DNA from: Cristatella mucedo
Lineage: Eukaryota > Bryozoa > Phylactolaemata > Cristatellidae
Length of the DNA stretch: 64,000 nucleotides
Assembly: GCA_009760855.2 (NCBI GenBank)
Contig: WPIO01000093.1
Span: 492,001 to 556,000 of the forward strand
Direction of reading: 5' to 3'
Shown: positions 43,188-54,913 of the stretch, in pieces
Layout: each line of letters opens with the position of its first letter
Position numbering within the stretch: the first letter of the stretch is position 1
The notes under the pieces: model-generated
Database searches by the model: none
What the model saw: the letters and a program-made list of their open reading frames with translations, nothing else
Told to the model about the DNA's origin: nothing
Made by a program: the position numbers and the translations under genes

Positions 43188-44594
43188 GTAAGGCAGTTTA
43201 ACACAGGCAGAGGCAAAACTTTGAATTACTAATCATGCTTATTTTGCACCTAGCTATTTGTATGATGCTCACGATCTTTTCTGACACACGATGACATCTG
43301 CCTTGTCAACGCATTGCTTCTTTTACTAGATGGCAACTGAGAGTCGTGGCTTTGGGCTTTTGGTAGGCTGCTTGCTTTATCGATGTAGGTCTGATGTAGT
43401 GTCTTTGTTAGACGACACATGTTTGCATGCTCTGGAGCGAAGAAATAAACTGGTCGCTAATAATGCTTGTGGAAGCTTCAAACCCATTATGACAGGTATA
43501 TCTATGCACACACCTTTTTAACATTTTACTGGATATATAACGTCACAGTAATTAGACAGTCTTTCGTGATTTTGGTGTAGTGGAGGCTCAGCAGAAATAT
43601 GAATGATGCTCAAGCAATACTTACACGTGAGGCAAAAAATGCAGCTGAGTATGAAATTGACTGTGGATAAGGCTGCTAAAATTACTATTACGTTTGGAAA
43701 TGCATACTTAGCGGCTGAGACCTTGGAGTCTGGATTCGTAGTAAGCCGAAGCCTTATCTGAGCAACATCTGTGTGCTAAAGTGTTAATTTTAAAAAATTC
43801 CTTAGATCTATTTGTGCCTTTTTGCACGAGGCGAACACAACAATAATTGCTCTTAATTGGCATAGGACGTCAGATCGCCAAACTTATGCTTTGGGTTTTG
43901 TATATTTATAGTACTAGGGCAAACAGGCAGTGTTACTTTATCCTCAATGCCTTTAAATATAGACAATTGAGACTTCAATGTCGTCAGTAATATACTTTTT
44001 GCTGCGACTATTGACTTGATAAGAACAAAACACTGAGGAAATTTAATGTTTTTCAACTTTTAAGAAAAACTTCCTCGCCTCCCCGTGCCTGCTCGAATCT
44101 TTGCATAGCCACTGCTCCCATCCGATGTGCCCTCGTCTGTTGCAGGCATCGCATTTTTCCGGGTGTGCACCGTCCAAGCCGCGCTAGTTGCTCGTAGTTC
44201 TTCGTAGTCTCACTCTCTCCCTCTCTTCTTTCCTTTGCTCGTCTCAGTAGCTTCTCCAGTCGTCATTGGAAGAAACCCCGAGATTTTAATTTTAAAATTT
44301 AAAATTAACGTAAGAAGAACTAGAATTGCATTGATTTCTTTGGCAGGGGCAGCTCTGCTTACCATGCATGCTGATGACAAGTGTGTTAGGTATCCCTCGC
44401 ATTGCTGTCTCACTCCAAGTCCTCGTGGGCACTTTCCGATAGCCTTGTTGGGGTAGATATCACGCGACCGGCAAAGCTATCAGTCTTATTTGAAGCCCGG
44501 CTTCACAGTGCAAACTGCACGGTAGTAGCCACCTGGTCTTTGGAAAGGCTGAAAATGCACTGTGACATCAACATGCAAGCGCTAACACTAATGA
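43188..44594. other. Gene B intron 4, first part, unassigned
   Basis: Short frames at 43330-43521 (+) and 43853-44056 (-) have no family resemblance. No recognised repeat. Confidence 0.45.
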
Positions 44595-45250
44595 ACAGCA
44601 TGTGCGATCAGGCGATTGCAGCTGGTGCAAAACTCTGCAGCTAGGCTTGTCTGTCGTGAGCGTCGCAGTTGCCACATCACACCACTTCTCGCCGACCTGC
44701 ACTGGCTACCAGTGAGGCAACGGATTGACTTCAAGGTTTTGTCGCTCACTTTTAGGTCTCTTCATTTTATGGCTCCAGCCTATCTTTCAGATATACTCCC
44801 CAATCAGGCCAAGCATCGTACCACCCGCTTTTCGGAATCCAACAGTCTGGAAATACCTCGTACAAACCTTAAATCCTTTGGAGAACGTGCATTTAGCTCG
44901 TATGCTCCCAAAGCCTGGAACTCCCTCCCGACCTGCGTCAGAACATCCCCTGACCTGACCACATTTAAAAGAAACTTAAAAACACACCTATTTAGGACAG
45001 CATTTAGTGGGTCCCTGTGATTCGTCCTTGATGTGCTTATGCGTGCTGACACTGTGCATGCTGCCACTAACCACATTTGCATGCTGACCCTGTGCATGTC
45101 ACCCCTAACCATATTATTCATTTTGTTTGTTTTTCAAGCATGATTTTACTTACTATTCTATTGCATATCACTTTGCAGCAAATGTAAAGCGCCTAGAAAG
45201 AGATTAAGTTCTCTGAGGGCGCTTTATCAAGTGCAATATTATTATTATGA
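44595..45250 (+). mobile_element. LINE family 1, young ~650-bp 3' copy, intron 4
   Basis: Starts at the CAIRRLQLVQNSAARLVCRE segment; the 134-codon frame 44616-45020 is open to the end of ORF2, then stem and ATT tail. Confidence 0.93.
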
Positions 45251-45464
45251 AATGTGCTACTATGGAGAGCTTCCATTTACATTTGTTATCCGTGCACGTT
45301 TTATATCCAAGAGGCTTAATGAACCATTTTTGAAATTAAAAAAATATAAATTGGCTGTTCATTTTTTTGAAAAATATGTATCCGAAAGTGGAGGCTCGAG
45401 AAGGCTGCTCTTTCTTTACTCTGTATTATGCTACGTAAGAAATACAATTAATTCATTCAAATGG

Positions 45465-45608
45465 CGCCCTAAACTTAATCTCTATCCAGGCACTTCACAT
45501 ATGCCGAAGGGCTCGAGCCCAGGGCCACTGTCATCATACGGCTAACCTTGACCTCGATCACTATAGGCAAGCACCTTAACCTGTGTGCCAAGCCTGGGCA
45601 ACAGCAAC
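45465..45608 (-). mobile_element. SINE family 1, diverged copy, intron 4
   Basis: Minus strand: GCTTGGCACACAGGTTAAGG head, B box CTGGGCTCGAGCCC, GGCATATGTGAAGTGCCTGG, ATAGAGATTAAGTTTAGGGC tail. Confidence 0.75.
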
Positions 45609-46519
45609 GTAAGATGATGAAGTTGGGCTCTACTGCTTGGTTTTTTTTACTTTGAGACTTTTCTCTGGGACTGTTTTGATAATTCCTCAGTCATTAAGTT
45701 AGTTTCAGCTGACGGGAATGCCAGGTGTTTCAGTAGAATTCGTAAACGTCTATGGCTGCTACGAATGTAATGCGTCTAGTCATTCAAGATAGGAGATTAT
45801 GAAGTAAGAAGTAAGGAAGAAGTATTAGAAGTAAGCTTGTTGTCTTTGATTAAATATAAGGGCATTATAGGACATACATTAGAGCAGCATAGAGAACCTC
45901 AAGGCCGTTAATTTGCTAGACTACACGTATCAAGACATTTGGCTAGGTCTGTCTGAAACGCTTTATGGTAAGTATTATTTTGTAACTATACCGAGAATAG
46001 TGGACCACACATTACTAGAACCATCAAGTATCATCGTCCAAATACATCATCAAGTGATCTTATGCAGGTAATTCAGAATGGGTTTGCAGAAAAGGCTGAT
46101 CCCAAACGGGATGACAATTTAAATTAAGTGTTTTTATTGAAGGCTAAAAATTTGCTGCACCGTTTAAACCATTCACTCTTAATTATGTCAGCTCTTAAAC
46201 TTGTATTAGACGAATTATATTTGTTCCTGCTATAGAATTTAACTCTTCCAAATAATCAAGTAGCATGACCTTATATTTTAAGATGCCATTTCGGCAAGTC
46301 CTTTTAAATCGGGAGATATTTTCATCTAACCAGAAAACAGTTTTCGTTATCGCCAAAAAGGCCCTCGGTTCTGCGGAAGCATGCAGTGTCAGTACCAGGA
46401 TTGTTCGGTATAGGCAAGTCTTACTAATAGTGATAAAGGTAGTGGAAGTCGCAAGACTTTTATTAGATTCGTAAGGGGTGGCTGTAGATAGATTGAAAGT
46501 ACTGGCATGTAATTATTTC
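45609..46519. other. Gene B intron 4 sequence without recognised feature
   Basis: Nothing recognised; the 3' end of the hAT relic may extend a little into it. Confidence 0.4.
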
Positions 46520-48220
46520 TTTATTCCTCGAAATTGCAGCCGTTTCTTTGTCAACGTTCAACAGCATGACATTGTCGACGTACTCCACATCCATCCTCCT
46601 TCAAAGGAGTGTTTCAATAAGTTCTAACTACCTGAGCACGTGTTTGGCCATGGCGATTGACAGTGAGAGTGTCAGAATAAGTTGCACCAGCTTGTCTAGT
46701 AGGTCATTGCCGGCTTCAGCCACCAGATTCTGCCAGCATGACTGCAAGCAGATCGGGAAGCATCCCGACGTTTTTCAGTATCGAGTCCAAATCTGAAGAA
46801 TAGCGGTTCGACGTCTTGAAAGTATGCCTTATAGAATTTGGTTGCAAATTCTACAAAGTTGTCGACCTAAAATTGAGAGAACCGTTGATTAGGCGAGACG
46901 CAAGCAGCGAGGCCGAGCATCTCTATCGACTCTTTGTCAAACTGAAATCCAAATCTGACAGCATCTTGACTATTGCAGTAAACATGGAGGAAGTACTCGT
47001 TGCTATTCGCGTGCTCATTGCGAAGAGGCCGAGCAGATTGGATGCAGTTGGCGGTCACATTCGGCCTTTCTCTCTAATGATGCTGACAGAGCTTCTGCAC
47101 ATTTACCGACACATCACCCTAGCCAGCCGTTAGCATCTCCACCAGGGCCTCAACGGTGTAATCGACCAAGTACAAAGCGTTGAAAATATCTTGATCTTAT
47201 TTGTGCGACTTCTTCGATAGCTCGGGTGTAGTTATTAGCAAGTGTTACACGGGTGTTAGATGAAGACGAAGTTCAATGAATACATTTGGAGGCATTGGGC
47301 CTTGATACTCTGCTAATGCCACCGTTCTTTACGACCCGCTCAATCACTCCAACGATTGCAGCAAACATGCTGATTAGGCGATATACTCTTCTTCGAAATA
47401 ACGACCACCCCATATCTCATAGGCTACCCAGTAGAGTCTCCTGGTTCAGGCCAAGGCCTGTCTCAACCTGCAGCTCGTTAATCAGGTCGTGAACGGTCGC
47501 CTTTTGCTCTCTGAGCAGTTTGAGGTTGTATTTGCTAGAACTCGTCGCCGCATTGGTAATATCCGACTAATTCGATGAAGAGGGCGATAATGGGAGAGTT
47601 TACGCAGATCGCTACAAGGGCTAACAGGACCTTGTGTGACCGACAGCCCCCGTAGTGTGACCACTCATTTATGATAGAGGCTTGCAGACCATTAATCTCA
47701 ACCATCATATTTACGGCACTATCATAGCCATTTCAACAACAATTGGCAGTCAGACGACCGAAATTCGTCTTAATGTCAAAGATTGCAGGTACGCATAGTA
47801 CCAAAGCGAAGGTGATTGACGCCTGCTTCCGATTCACTTGTCGCTTGCTCACCGCACACTGGCCTTGACCTGAAGAAAGTGTCTCACAGGAGCCAGCTGC
47901 TTCTGCTTACTTGCATCGCGTGTTTCGTCCGTAGCAGTTCAGTAATAAGCAATAAGGCCTTGCTCGTCATCGAAATGCTTGGTAAAGAGGTGAAGAGCAT
48001 GCGCGTGCATCGATGATGTACTTCTGAAAGTCGCAGCATTCTGCCGAGCCGCCTCCTCGAGGGCCATGGCGGTGAGCTCGACACGTCCAGCTTGCCGCGC
48101 CATCAACGTGAGGAGCGTTGTGAGGAGCTTGCCTCGGCTTGGTAAAACGACCAGCTCGTCGCGGCTGGGCAGGCCCTGGCTCGTTAGGAGTCGAACTGTA
48201 CCGACCGATTGTTGCAAGCA
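46520..48220 (-). pseudogene. Second hAT-transposase-like relic, intron 4
   Basis: Minus strand, several frames: HDLINELQVETGLGL near 47480, then a DMGWSLFRRRVYRLISMFAA block (as in the TRW segment of hAT proteins). Next are RERPNVTANCIQ and EYFLHVY near 47065-46970, matching the Q.hR.NV...EYF region. A C-terminal piece near 46700-46560 gives LTLSLSMAKH, LELIETLL and DNVMLLNVDKETAAI, comparable to the dimerisation block. Similarity is by motif order only. Heavily decayed and unlike copies 1 and 2. The 92-codon open frame 48217-47939 would be its N-terminal part. Confidence 0.5.
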
Positions 48221-48848
48221 AGTTTGCTTTTTAGTGATTACTTTGTTCGTCCATTTCTCATTTCAGCGCTTCACTAAAATGACGTGCATGCTCATTCATC
48301 AGGTCAATTGCTTTCTGTATTATCCACCGTCGCATTGTCTCGTTGTATCGCGACTTGTGACTGCCTTGATACGCCTATATTTTTACACGATTTTTGTCAA
48401 TTGCTCTGCAAATTTTACCAAGCCAGAGACATACAAAATTTGTCCAAGTGTCAAGCATTGAATGCCCTACTTATATCGTCCAGCTGTCGAACTTCATGTT
48501 TAGGTAATCTGGCTCTCATACCTTGCTTAGATGTTGTGGCTTGCGCTCAAAATGTACCGAAGCTTAGCATTGTACTTGTCATACAATGAAGCTATTCTCT
48601 AGAAAGCCGGGAGGCATTCGTTGAAGGGCCAGATTTTCCATGTGCTCCTATATCTGATCTGCTCCAGGCTGTTGCTTTGCATCACTGACGGTGAAAGTCA
48701 CGATGCGTCTTTCTATGCTACAGCCGCAACAGCTCTGTTTTTGTTCACGAACACCCTTATTTATCTTTAATGCGTATTGTATATTGCAATGAGGACCATA
48801 TTCCATCTACTATCACGACAATTAATTGACGGTAAAAATATTTCTTAG
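48221..48848. other. Gene B intron 4, last part
   Basis: No recognised feature; ends with the TTTCTTAG acceptor of exon 5. Confidence 0.45.
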
Positions 48849-49006
48849 ACCAAGTCGAGACTGATCACCGAGGGCATACGCATCAACTGCCTGTGCCCCA
48901 GCTTCACCGACACTGACATCGTGAAGCCCTTTCTCGAGTCTGCTTCATCGAAAAACTCCAAATACAAGAGTATTACTGCGGTTCTCAGGAATGCACCATT
49001 ACTCAG
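48849..49006 (+). CDS. Gene B exon 5: SDR C-terminal exon, CPSF variant
   Basis: Acceptor TTTCTTAG, donor GTAATG, 158 bp, phases 0 and 2. It encodes TKSRLITEGIRINCLCPSFT then DTDIV and the substrate-lid region ending NAPLLR. The usual CPG motif reads CPS (Ser186), a substitution at a normally conserved glycine; gene A keeps Gly. The lid segment (KPFLESASSKNSKYKSITAV) is the least conserved part between the paralogues. The exon is open and correctly phased. Confidence 0.94.
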
Positions 49007-49589
49007 GTAATGATTTTAACTTAGTTACTTACTTTGCGACCGGATCTGGGCATGTTAAAGTCAGCCATCTTGTTGCTCTTGTACCACACGATTGCCTTGT
49101 CTCACATTTATCGTGTAACTCTTACCTCTTCTATTGCATCTGATAAGCATTTCATTCTTAACTCTGGCCCGCTCGGCTCGTATGAGGGCAGACTCCGTTT
49201 CCAGGAATAGCGACAGTTGGACTAAACTGTGACGTTTAGCATACGTCTAGGAGGTGATGGGCAGCTTCTATGCCGTCCGAGCTGTAGAAGCCTTGAGCAG
49301 ATTAGGCAGGTGTTTCCTTCTAACTGAATGATGTGCATGAAAATTACAGTGGTTGGCTGGCTGAGGTCATATTGATAGTTTCCTCGTGTAAGTTACGCTA
49401 AAGATGTGAAAGTATTAATTACTACTAACATGGCGGTGAGTATATTATTCAAAACCGGCGTCTGTTATTTCAAACCAAAGTTTGGGTTTGGAACATACAA
49501 CAGTGAGATTGGGCTGCATATACATCCCTATATAAGTTACATCCTGAAAGTCATGAACTCTTCCTTAGGCAATTTTTCCTATAAATCTA
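49007..49589. other. Gene B intron 5, first part, unassigned
   Basis: No recognised feature before the LINE copy. Confidence 0.45.
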
Positions 49590-50578
49590 CCGTGCAGATA
49601 CATAACATTGCTAAAACTCAGGCTTGTTTAGATAAGGATACCACGTCTAAGTTGGTTCATGCATTTGTGACATCCCGTCTTTACTTCTGTAACTCACTGC
49701 TTACTGGCCTACCAGCATGTGCGATCAGGCGATTGCAGCTGGTGCAAAACTCCGCAGCTAGGCTTGTCTGTCATGAGCGTCGCAGTTGCCACATTACTCC
49801 ACTTCTCGCCGACCTGCACTGGCTACCAGTCAAGCAACGGATCGGCTTAAAGGTTTTGTCGCTCACTTTTAGGTCCCTTCATTCTTTAGCTCCAGCCTAC
49901 CTATCAGATTTACTCCCCCCACCAGGCCCCCAGTGTACCACCTGCTTTTCGGAATCTAACTGTTTACCTATACCTCGTACAAACCTCAAATCCTTTGGAG
50001 ACCGTGCATTTAGTTTGCATAAAATAAATAAATACCAGCTGATTTAACAGCCCCTTTTTGTATAGCGACAGAAGAGCCTTGACGGCTATCACCACCACTT
50101 GCAGTGGCGATTAAGGATCGCCCACCACAGGATTTGAACCCACGACCTCGGGGCCGAGGTCGTGAAAAGCAACCGCCTTACCTAGTGAGCTATTACGTCT
50201 CACCGAATGCTCCTAAAGCCTGGAACTCACTCCCGACTTGCATCACAACATCCCCTGACTTGACCACATTTAAAAAGAGCTTAAAACACACCTATTTAGG
50301 ACAGCATTTCATGAGTCCCTGTGATTCGTCCTTGATGTGCTTATGCGTGCTGACACTGTGCATGCTGCCACTAACCACATTTGCATGCTGACCCTGTGCA
50401 TGTCACCCCTAACCATGTTGTTATTCATGTTGTTTGTTTATCAAGCATGATATTACTCACCATTCAAGTGCGTTTCCCTTTGCAGCCAATTTAAAGCGAA
50501 TAGAAAGCATAGGAAAGGGTGAAATAGAAATATTCCTCCCCTCACCTATCAAGTGCATTATTCTGATTATTATTATTA
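49590..50578 (+). mobile_element. LINE family 1 copy split by a SINE, intron 5
   Basis: Left half (49590-50019) carries HNIAKTQACLDKDTTSKLVH to SFGDRAFS. The right half (50206-50578) resumes at NAPKAWNSLPTC and goes to the 3' end. Its stem is disrupted by extra sequence (GAAAGGGTGAAATAG) before the tail. Confidence 0.9.
50020..50205 (-). mobile_element. SINE family 2, most complete copy, inside a LINE
   Basis: Minus strand: TAGCTCACTAGGTAAGG (good A box), B box GTGGGTTCAAATCC, the CCACTGCAAGTGGTGGTGAT body, GTCGCTATACAAAAGGGGCT and GTTAAATCAGCTGG with a TATTTATTTATTT tail. The surrounding LINE is interrupted between SFGDRAFS and the NAPKAWNS segment. Confidence 0.9.
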
Positions 50579-50689
50579 TTAGCAATAACGGTTACGAAAC
50601 TAGACCTAGCATGCTCACTTTAATATAAACGTAACGTAGCCTCAGAAGTGCATTCTTATTCCAAAAAAGGTACGTATTCCGGTGTAACA

Positions 50690-50823
50690 GGCCCGTGTAT
50701 ACCCTGCTCCATAATATACCCGGGGTTAAAACGGCGTAGACCTCTTTATACCCGGGATTATAATGGCCGAGGCCACTTTATACCCCAGGGTGAAAACGGC
50801 CTAGGCCACTTTATACACGGGCC
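50690..50823. repeat. Foldback-like unit: 12-bp terminal inverted repeats around 32-bp tandem units
   Basis: GGCCCGTGTATA (50690-50701) is the exact inverse of TATACACGGGCC (50812-50823). Inside are three tandem units of 32-33 bp (50716-50747, 50748-50779, 50780-50812), each starting ATACCC and ending CTTT, with palindromes CCCGGG and GGCCTAGGCC. No coding potential. Confidence 0.8.
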
Positions 50824-51624
50824 GTAAAGTAGGCTAAGCAAACTACACCCCTCGAGGACAGAGTATACTCCGTCTGAAAGAAAACACGGAGCACGAAATG
50901 TTTTAACTATAACTAATTCTTTTAATTATTGTTGATTATTCAGCCGCAATTGTCCAAACACAGGACGTTCGTGACAAATTTCCGCTGATATCCCACAAAA
51001 AGCTCGCACCGATATCTAAAGAGCGTATACGTGAAAGGGAGATTCTCAGTTTAATCAGTTAAAGCAGATTTCAGAAACAGTCGAAGCTGCGGTCATAGTC
51101 TGCTAAGCGGCTGCTGCCGGCGCTGAGCAGAGGTGCCAGGCCGGCGTCTCCGATTGCTTGGCCAGCAGGCTGCAGGTGTACCTGACCGCTCGGCCTGTCG
51201 TGAGCGTGGAACCGCAGAGATGAGGCGATAATACCGTCTGTACGAAGCGAGTGTGGAAGCAAATTCCGGAGCTACTTCCGGTGCTACTGAGCAAGAGGAT
51301 CGATCGCGGTGACGGTCTTCAATTTGAAATACGGGACCCCTGCAACTCAAATTAAGCCGACAAATACGAGCTGAGGCGAAACGCAAATTTGAAAACAAAG
51401 CGGTTTTGTTGATTTAAAGCAGAAAATCAAAAGTGTAGCACCAGCAGGGGGCATTGGCGGCCGCCCTTTAAATCAGAAAGTGAATCTTGGGTTCGCAAGA
51501 TCCCTTATTAATTCGAGGTCCACTCTGAGTTGCGAAGTATGTACGTGCCTCGCCGTCTGTAGCGCTCAAAATCACAATGACTAGGTGCATTGCTACGCTG
51601 AAGAGTATTCTACAGTGCAGGCAG
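50824..51624. other. Gene B intron 5 sequence, unassigned
   Basis: Overlapping frames of 63-101 codons on the minus strand (51071-51398) lie in a GC-rich patch and have no recognisable family. Confidence 0.4.
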
Positions 51625-52095
51625 AGCCCGAGGGCTTTCGGTGCGAATACGGTAGCCAACATTCCGACTTAGGAAGCAGTTTGTAGAGAGAGCGGGGGAG
51701 GTGAGAGATAAATATAATTAAATATAATTCATTTATATAGAGATTATAGCGAATATATAGAATATATTCATTTATATAGAGATTTGAGTAATGAGTGCTT
51801 TAAGATAGTAAAGGGGGAGAGCAGAGAATGAGGTGCCATGCCATGGTCGGAGCCGGCGTGGACGCGAGTTATCACCTAAAGTTTTATACGCCTATCGCTC
51901 AAAGCTATTGATGTGAGGGGCATCATTTGGCCAAGAGGGATATGACATAGCCTCGGCCATAACATACCTCTCTAGTATGAAGTGGCGTAGGCCGTGGGAT
52001 AGATATGATGACAGCCATGAGACTTCGTCTCTTGCTATCTGGCTAAATCAGCAGGACAGCCAAGGAAGTAAGGAGCATGGAAGTAGCAGCATTTG
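51625..52095 (-). mobile_element. Probable LINE family 2 remnant with internal foreign sequence
   Basis: The ends match family 2 in the minus orientation: GGCTTTCGGTGCGAATACGG at 51633 and AGACTTCGTCTCTTGCTATC plus AGCATGGAAGTAGCAGCATT at 52020-52095. The AT-rich middle (51700-51790, with a duplicated ATTCATTTATATAGAGAT) is unrelated, suggesting a later insertion. Confidence 0.45.
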
Positions 52096-52659
52096 AAGGC
52101 TAGCAGTGAAGGGCTAGACTTGGCAGAAAGAGCGGACTACCATCTTTGTGTCAGCACTGTGGTAGCGAGTCACGCAGTATACGACACCACAGGACAAGTG
52201 TTCGTCGCAAACACTCTTCCTTTAACAAAGGGGAACAGGAAACCTATTGTCCTAGAACGACCTGAGTGTTTGAGGAGGCTGAAGCTAGTGCAGAAATAAG
52301 CTAAATATTTAGGAGCTAAATGCTATAATAGAATTATATATAATATAATATAATAGCGCTAGGCAGTGTAAGATATTTGCATACTGTCTGCTAGTCGATC
52401 GGAAGCCATCGCAAATCCGTCAGCAGAATACTGATCGGGTTAAATTTGGGTGCGGTAATCACTCTGGCGTCCGCGTTCCGACATGCATTTGCAATTTCAA
52501 ACGTCGATGCGTTCAGGCAATGTGCACGCATTCTGTTCGTACACGTTATTGGGTAGTTGAACATAAAATCTTAAAATCTGATTAGATGGCATTGTTGCAG
52601 TGGTCTCGACAGCTCATGCACATCTCTCACCAGGATACTTAAGATTGCTTGATAATTAC
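52096..52659. other. Gene B intron 5 sequence, unassigned
   Basis: A 68-codon plus frame at 52093-52299 lacks recognisable family; may be more LINE 2 or chance. Confidence 0.35.
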
Positions 52660-53942
52660 CCCACTCGATCAACAATGTTTCGGTGGCAGCGGTCCTATGA
52701 TTATCGAAGCATTGATGTTAATGAACAAAAATCATCTGAGGAACGTCTGAAAATATGGGGTACCTCAGGGATCTGTGCTTGGTACTGTTCTTTTCACGGT
52801 TTATACTCTCCCCTCTTGCCGATGTGATCGCCAGGCACAATCTAGGCTTTCACTTCTATGCAGATGACACTCAGTTGTACCTTTGCTTTGATCCCTCACA
52901 GCCTTCGAGCACCTCAAATTTTCTAAACTCGCTGCATGCATTGATGACATCTGCACATGGATGGCAGCAAATTTTCTTAAATTCAATTATGATAAAACTA
53001 ACTTACTAGTTACGAGCTAACCAAGTGTGATTCAGAAAATTGAAAGGCTGACGCTCAAAATTGGCTCTGCCAGCATATCTCCTGTTGAATCAGCTCGAAA
53101 TCTTAGTGACATGTTTTCAAAATAACCTTTCATAAGACAGCACATCAGCTCCTCAGTCAAGTCTGCCTACTTTCAGGTATATTACCTTGCTAAAATTCGG
53201 GCTTGTTTAGACAGGGATACCACATCTAAGTTGGTCCATGCATTTGTGACATCCCGTCTTGACTTCCATAACCAACTGCTTGCTGTCCTACCGGCACGTG
53301 CAATCAGGTGATTATAGCTTGTGCACAACTCTGCAGCTAGGCTTGTCTGTAGTGAGTGTCGCAGCAGTCAAATCGCGCCACTTCTCGCTGATCTACGGTG
53401 GCTTCCAGTCAAGCTACTATCGACTTCAAGTTTTTGTCACTCACTCTTAGATCCTATCATTCGTTGTCTCGAGCCCACCTATCAGATCTGCTCCGATACC
53501 AGGCTAAGCATCGTACCGCCAGCTTTTCGGAATCGAACTGTTTACCTATACCTCGTACAAACCTCAAATCCTTTGGAGACCGTGCATTTAGTTCGTATGC
53601 TCCTAAAGCCTAGAGCTCACTCCCGACTTGCGTCACGACATCTCCTTACTTGTCCACATGTAAAAAGAAGCTGAAAACGCATGCATGTCTCACAGCATTT
53701 AGTGGGTCCCCTGTGATTCGTCCTTTATTTTCTCATGGATGCTGACGCTGTGCATGCTGCTACTAACAATACCTGCATGCTGACCCTGTGCATGTCACCC
53801 CTAACCATGCTATTCTTGTTGTTTATTGAGCATGCTACCACTTACCATGTGATCGTGCTTCCTTTGCAGCAAATTTAAAGTGCCTAGAAAGGGATTGAGT
53901 TCTCCGAGGGTGCTACATCAAACAAAAATGTATTATTATTAT
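52660..53942 (+). mobile_element. LINE family 1, ~1.3-kb degenerate copy, intron 5
   Basis: Starts before motif B, then [20 protein letters not shown] with motif C YADD intact, then broken C-terminal blocks (NSAARLVCSECRS, FGDRAFSSYAPKA) and the 3' stem with ATT tail. Many indels separate the frames. Confidence 0.92.
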
Positions 53943-53992
53943 CAGCACTCTCTAAACGAACAATGTCCCTCTGGGGACTAAGGCTGACATTT

Positions 53993-54142
53993 ATAAGATG
54001 CCTCATTTATTTAGCAGCAAAAGAGTCTTCTCCACAATAACCCCACCCTGCTTGCAGTGGTCAATAAGTGATCGCTCACTGCAGAACTTGAGCATGCAAT
54101 CCGGGTCATGGAGAGCAAGCACCTTACTCCTTGGATACGTGT
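53993..54142 (-). mobile_element. SINE family 2, diverged copy, intron 5
   Basis: Minus strand: CACACGTATCCAAGGAGTAA, GGTGCTTGCTCTCCATGACC, a weak B box, GATCACTTATTGACCACTGC and GACTCTTTTGCTGCTAAATA. Confidence 0.65.
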
Positions 54143-54777
54143 GACCTAGTTGTTACGTTTCCTCGATATATCCGGCTTCGTAATAAATTACCTGTACGGC
54201 GAGCACGAGTTTCTTTGCGAGACAGAACTTGACGGCCCATCGTGTAAGCCATTTAACAATAATTTAATGGCATATCTATTGCGTCCCTTATGGCAACTTA
54301 ATATTGTACTCGGCATTTTAAATTTGCTGTCAGAAATTTGAAGGTTCATTACTTCCGTTATTAGTACTGTTTTTGTTTAGTCTGACCTGGCTTTATTAAG
54401 CATCTTTCGGACTCAGGTCATTCATGAAATGAATGTTTTACATAGGAATCTCCAGCCAAAAATTAAATTCGGCCCATATAGATTGCTCTTCTTGAGTGAT
54501 ACGTGGATGCTTACATAGCACTATCGTATCCTACGTGCCAGACTGCAACAGGTTACAATTATATTAGTGTGAATTCATATTTCGATACTCACCGGCAAGC
54601 ATGCCACTGTCCAAATTGATAGTGTTTAAAAGGCATTAATTTCGCTGCTATGATTAGATACTGTTGTAAGAAATATAAATTACGACTTAACAAATTGGGC
54701 CTCATTGAGTATTTGAAGATAGATATGAATAGGCCGTTTCGTGTAGATACGCTTTTGCATCGTAACAAAAATTTCAG
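54143..54777 (+). other. Gene B intron 5, last part
   Basis: No repeat recognised. The frame of exon 6 stays open upstream to an ATG at 54650, but the AAATTTCAG acceptor and gene A exon 6 both place the exon start at 54778. Confidence 0.6.
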
Positions 54778-54913
54778 GCCAGAAGTCGTCACTGATGGCT
54801 TTATCACTCTGGTCGAAGACGACAGCAAAAATGGAGAAGTTTTAATGGTTCTTCCCGGTAAAGGCTTGGCCTACAAGAAGTACTCACCGGATAGCCGCCT
54901 TAGCCATCTGTGA
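54778..54913 (+). CDS. Gene B exon 6: SDR C-terminus and stop
   Basis: Acceptor AAATTTCAG; the first base completes the split Arg codon. It encodes PEVVTDGFITLVEDDSKNGE, then VLMVLPGKGLAYKKYSPDSR and LSHL before TGA. The stretch with ITLVEDD aligns with the conserved C-terminal ITLIEDD-type segment of 15-PGDH family members. It is three residues longer than gene A. Followed by AT-rich sequence likely to be 3' UTR. Confidence 0.94.

Noticed and set aside
43330-43521. Additional exon of gene B in intron 4
   Set aside because: Exons 4 and 5 join in phase without it, and gene A shows the same direct junction phases.
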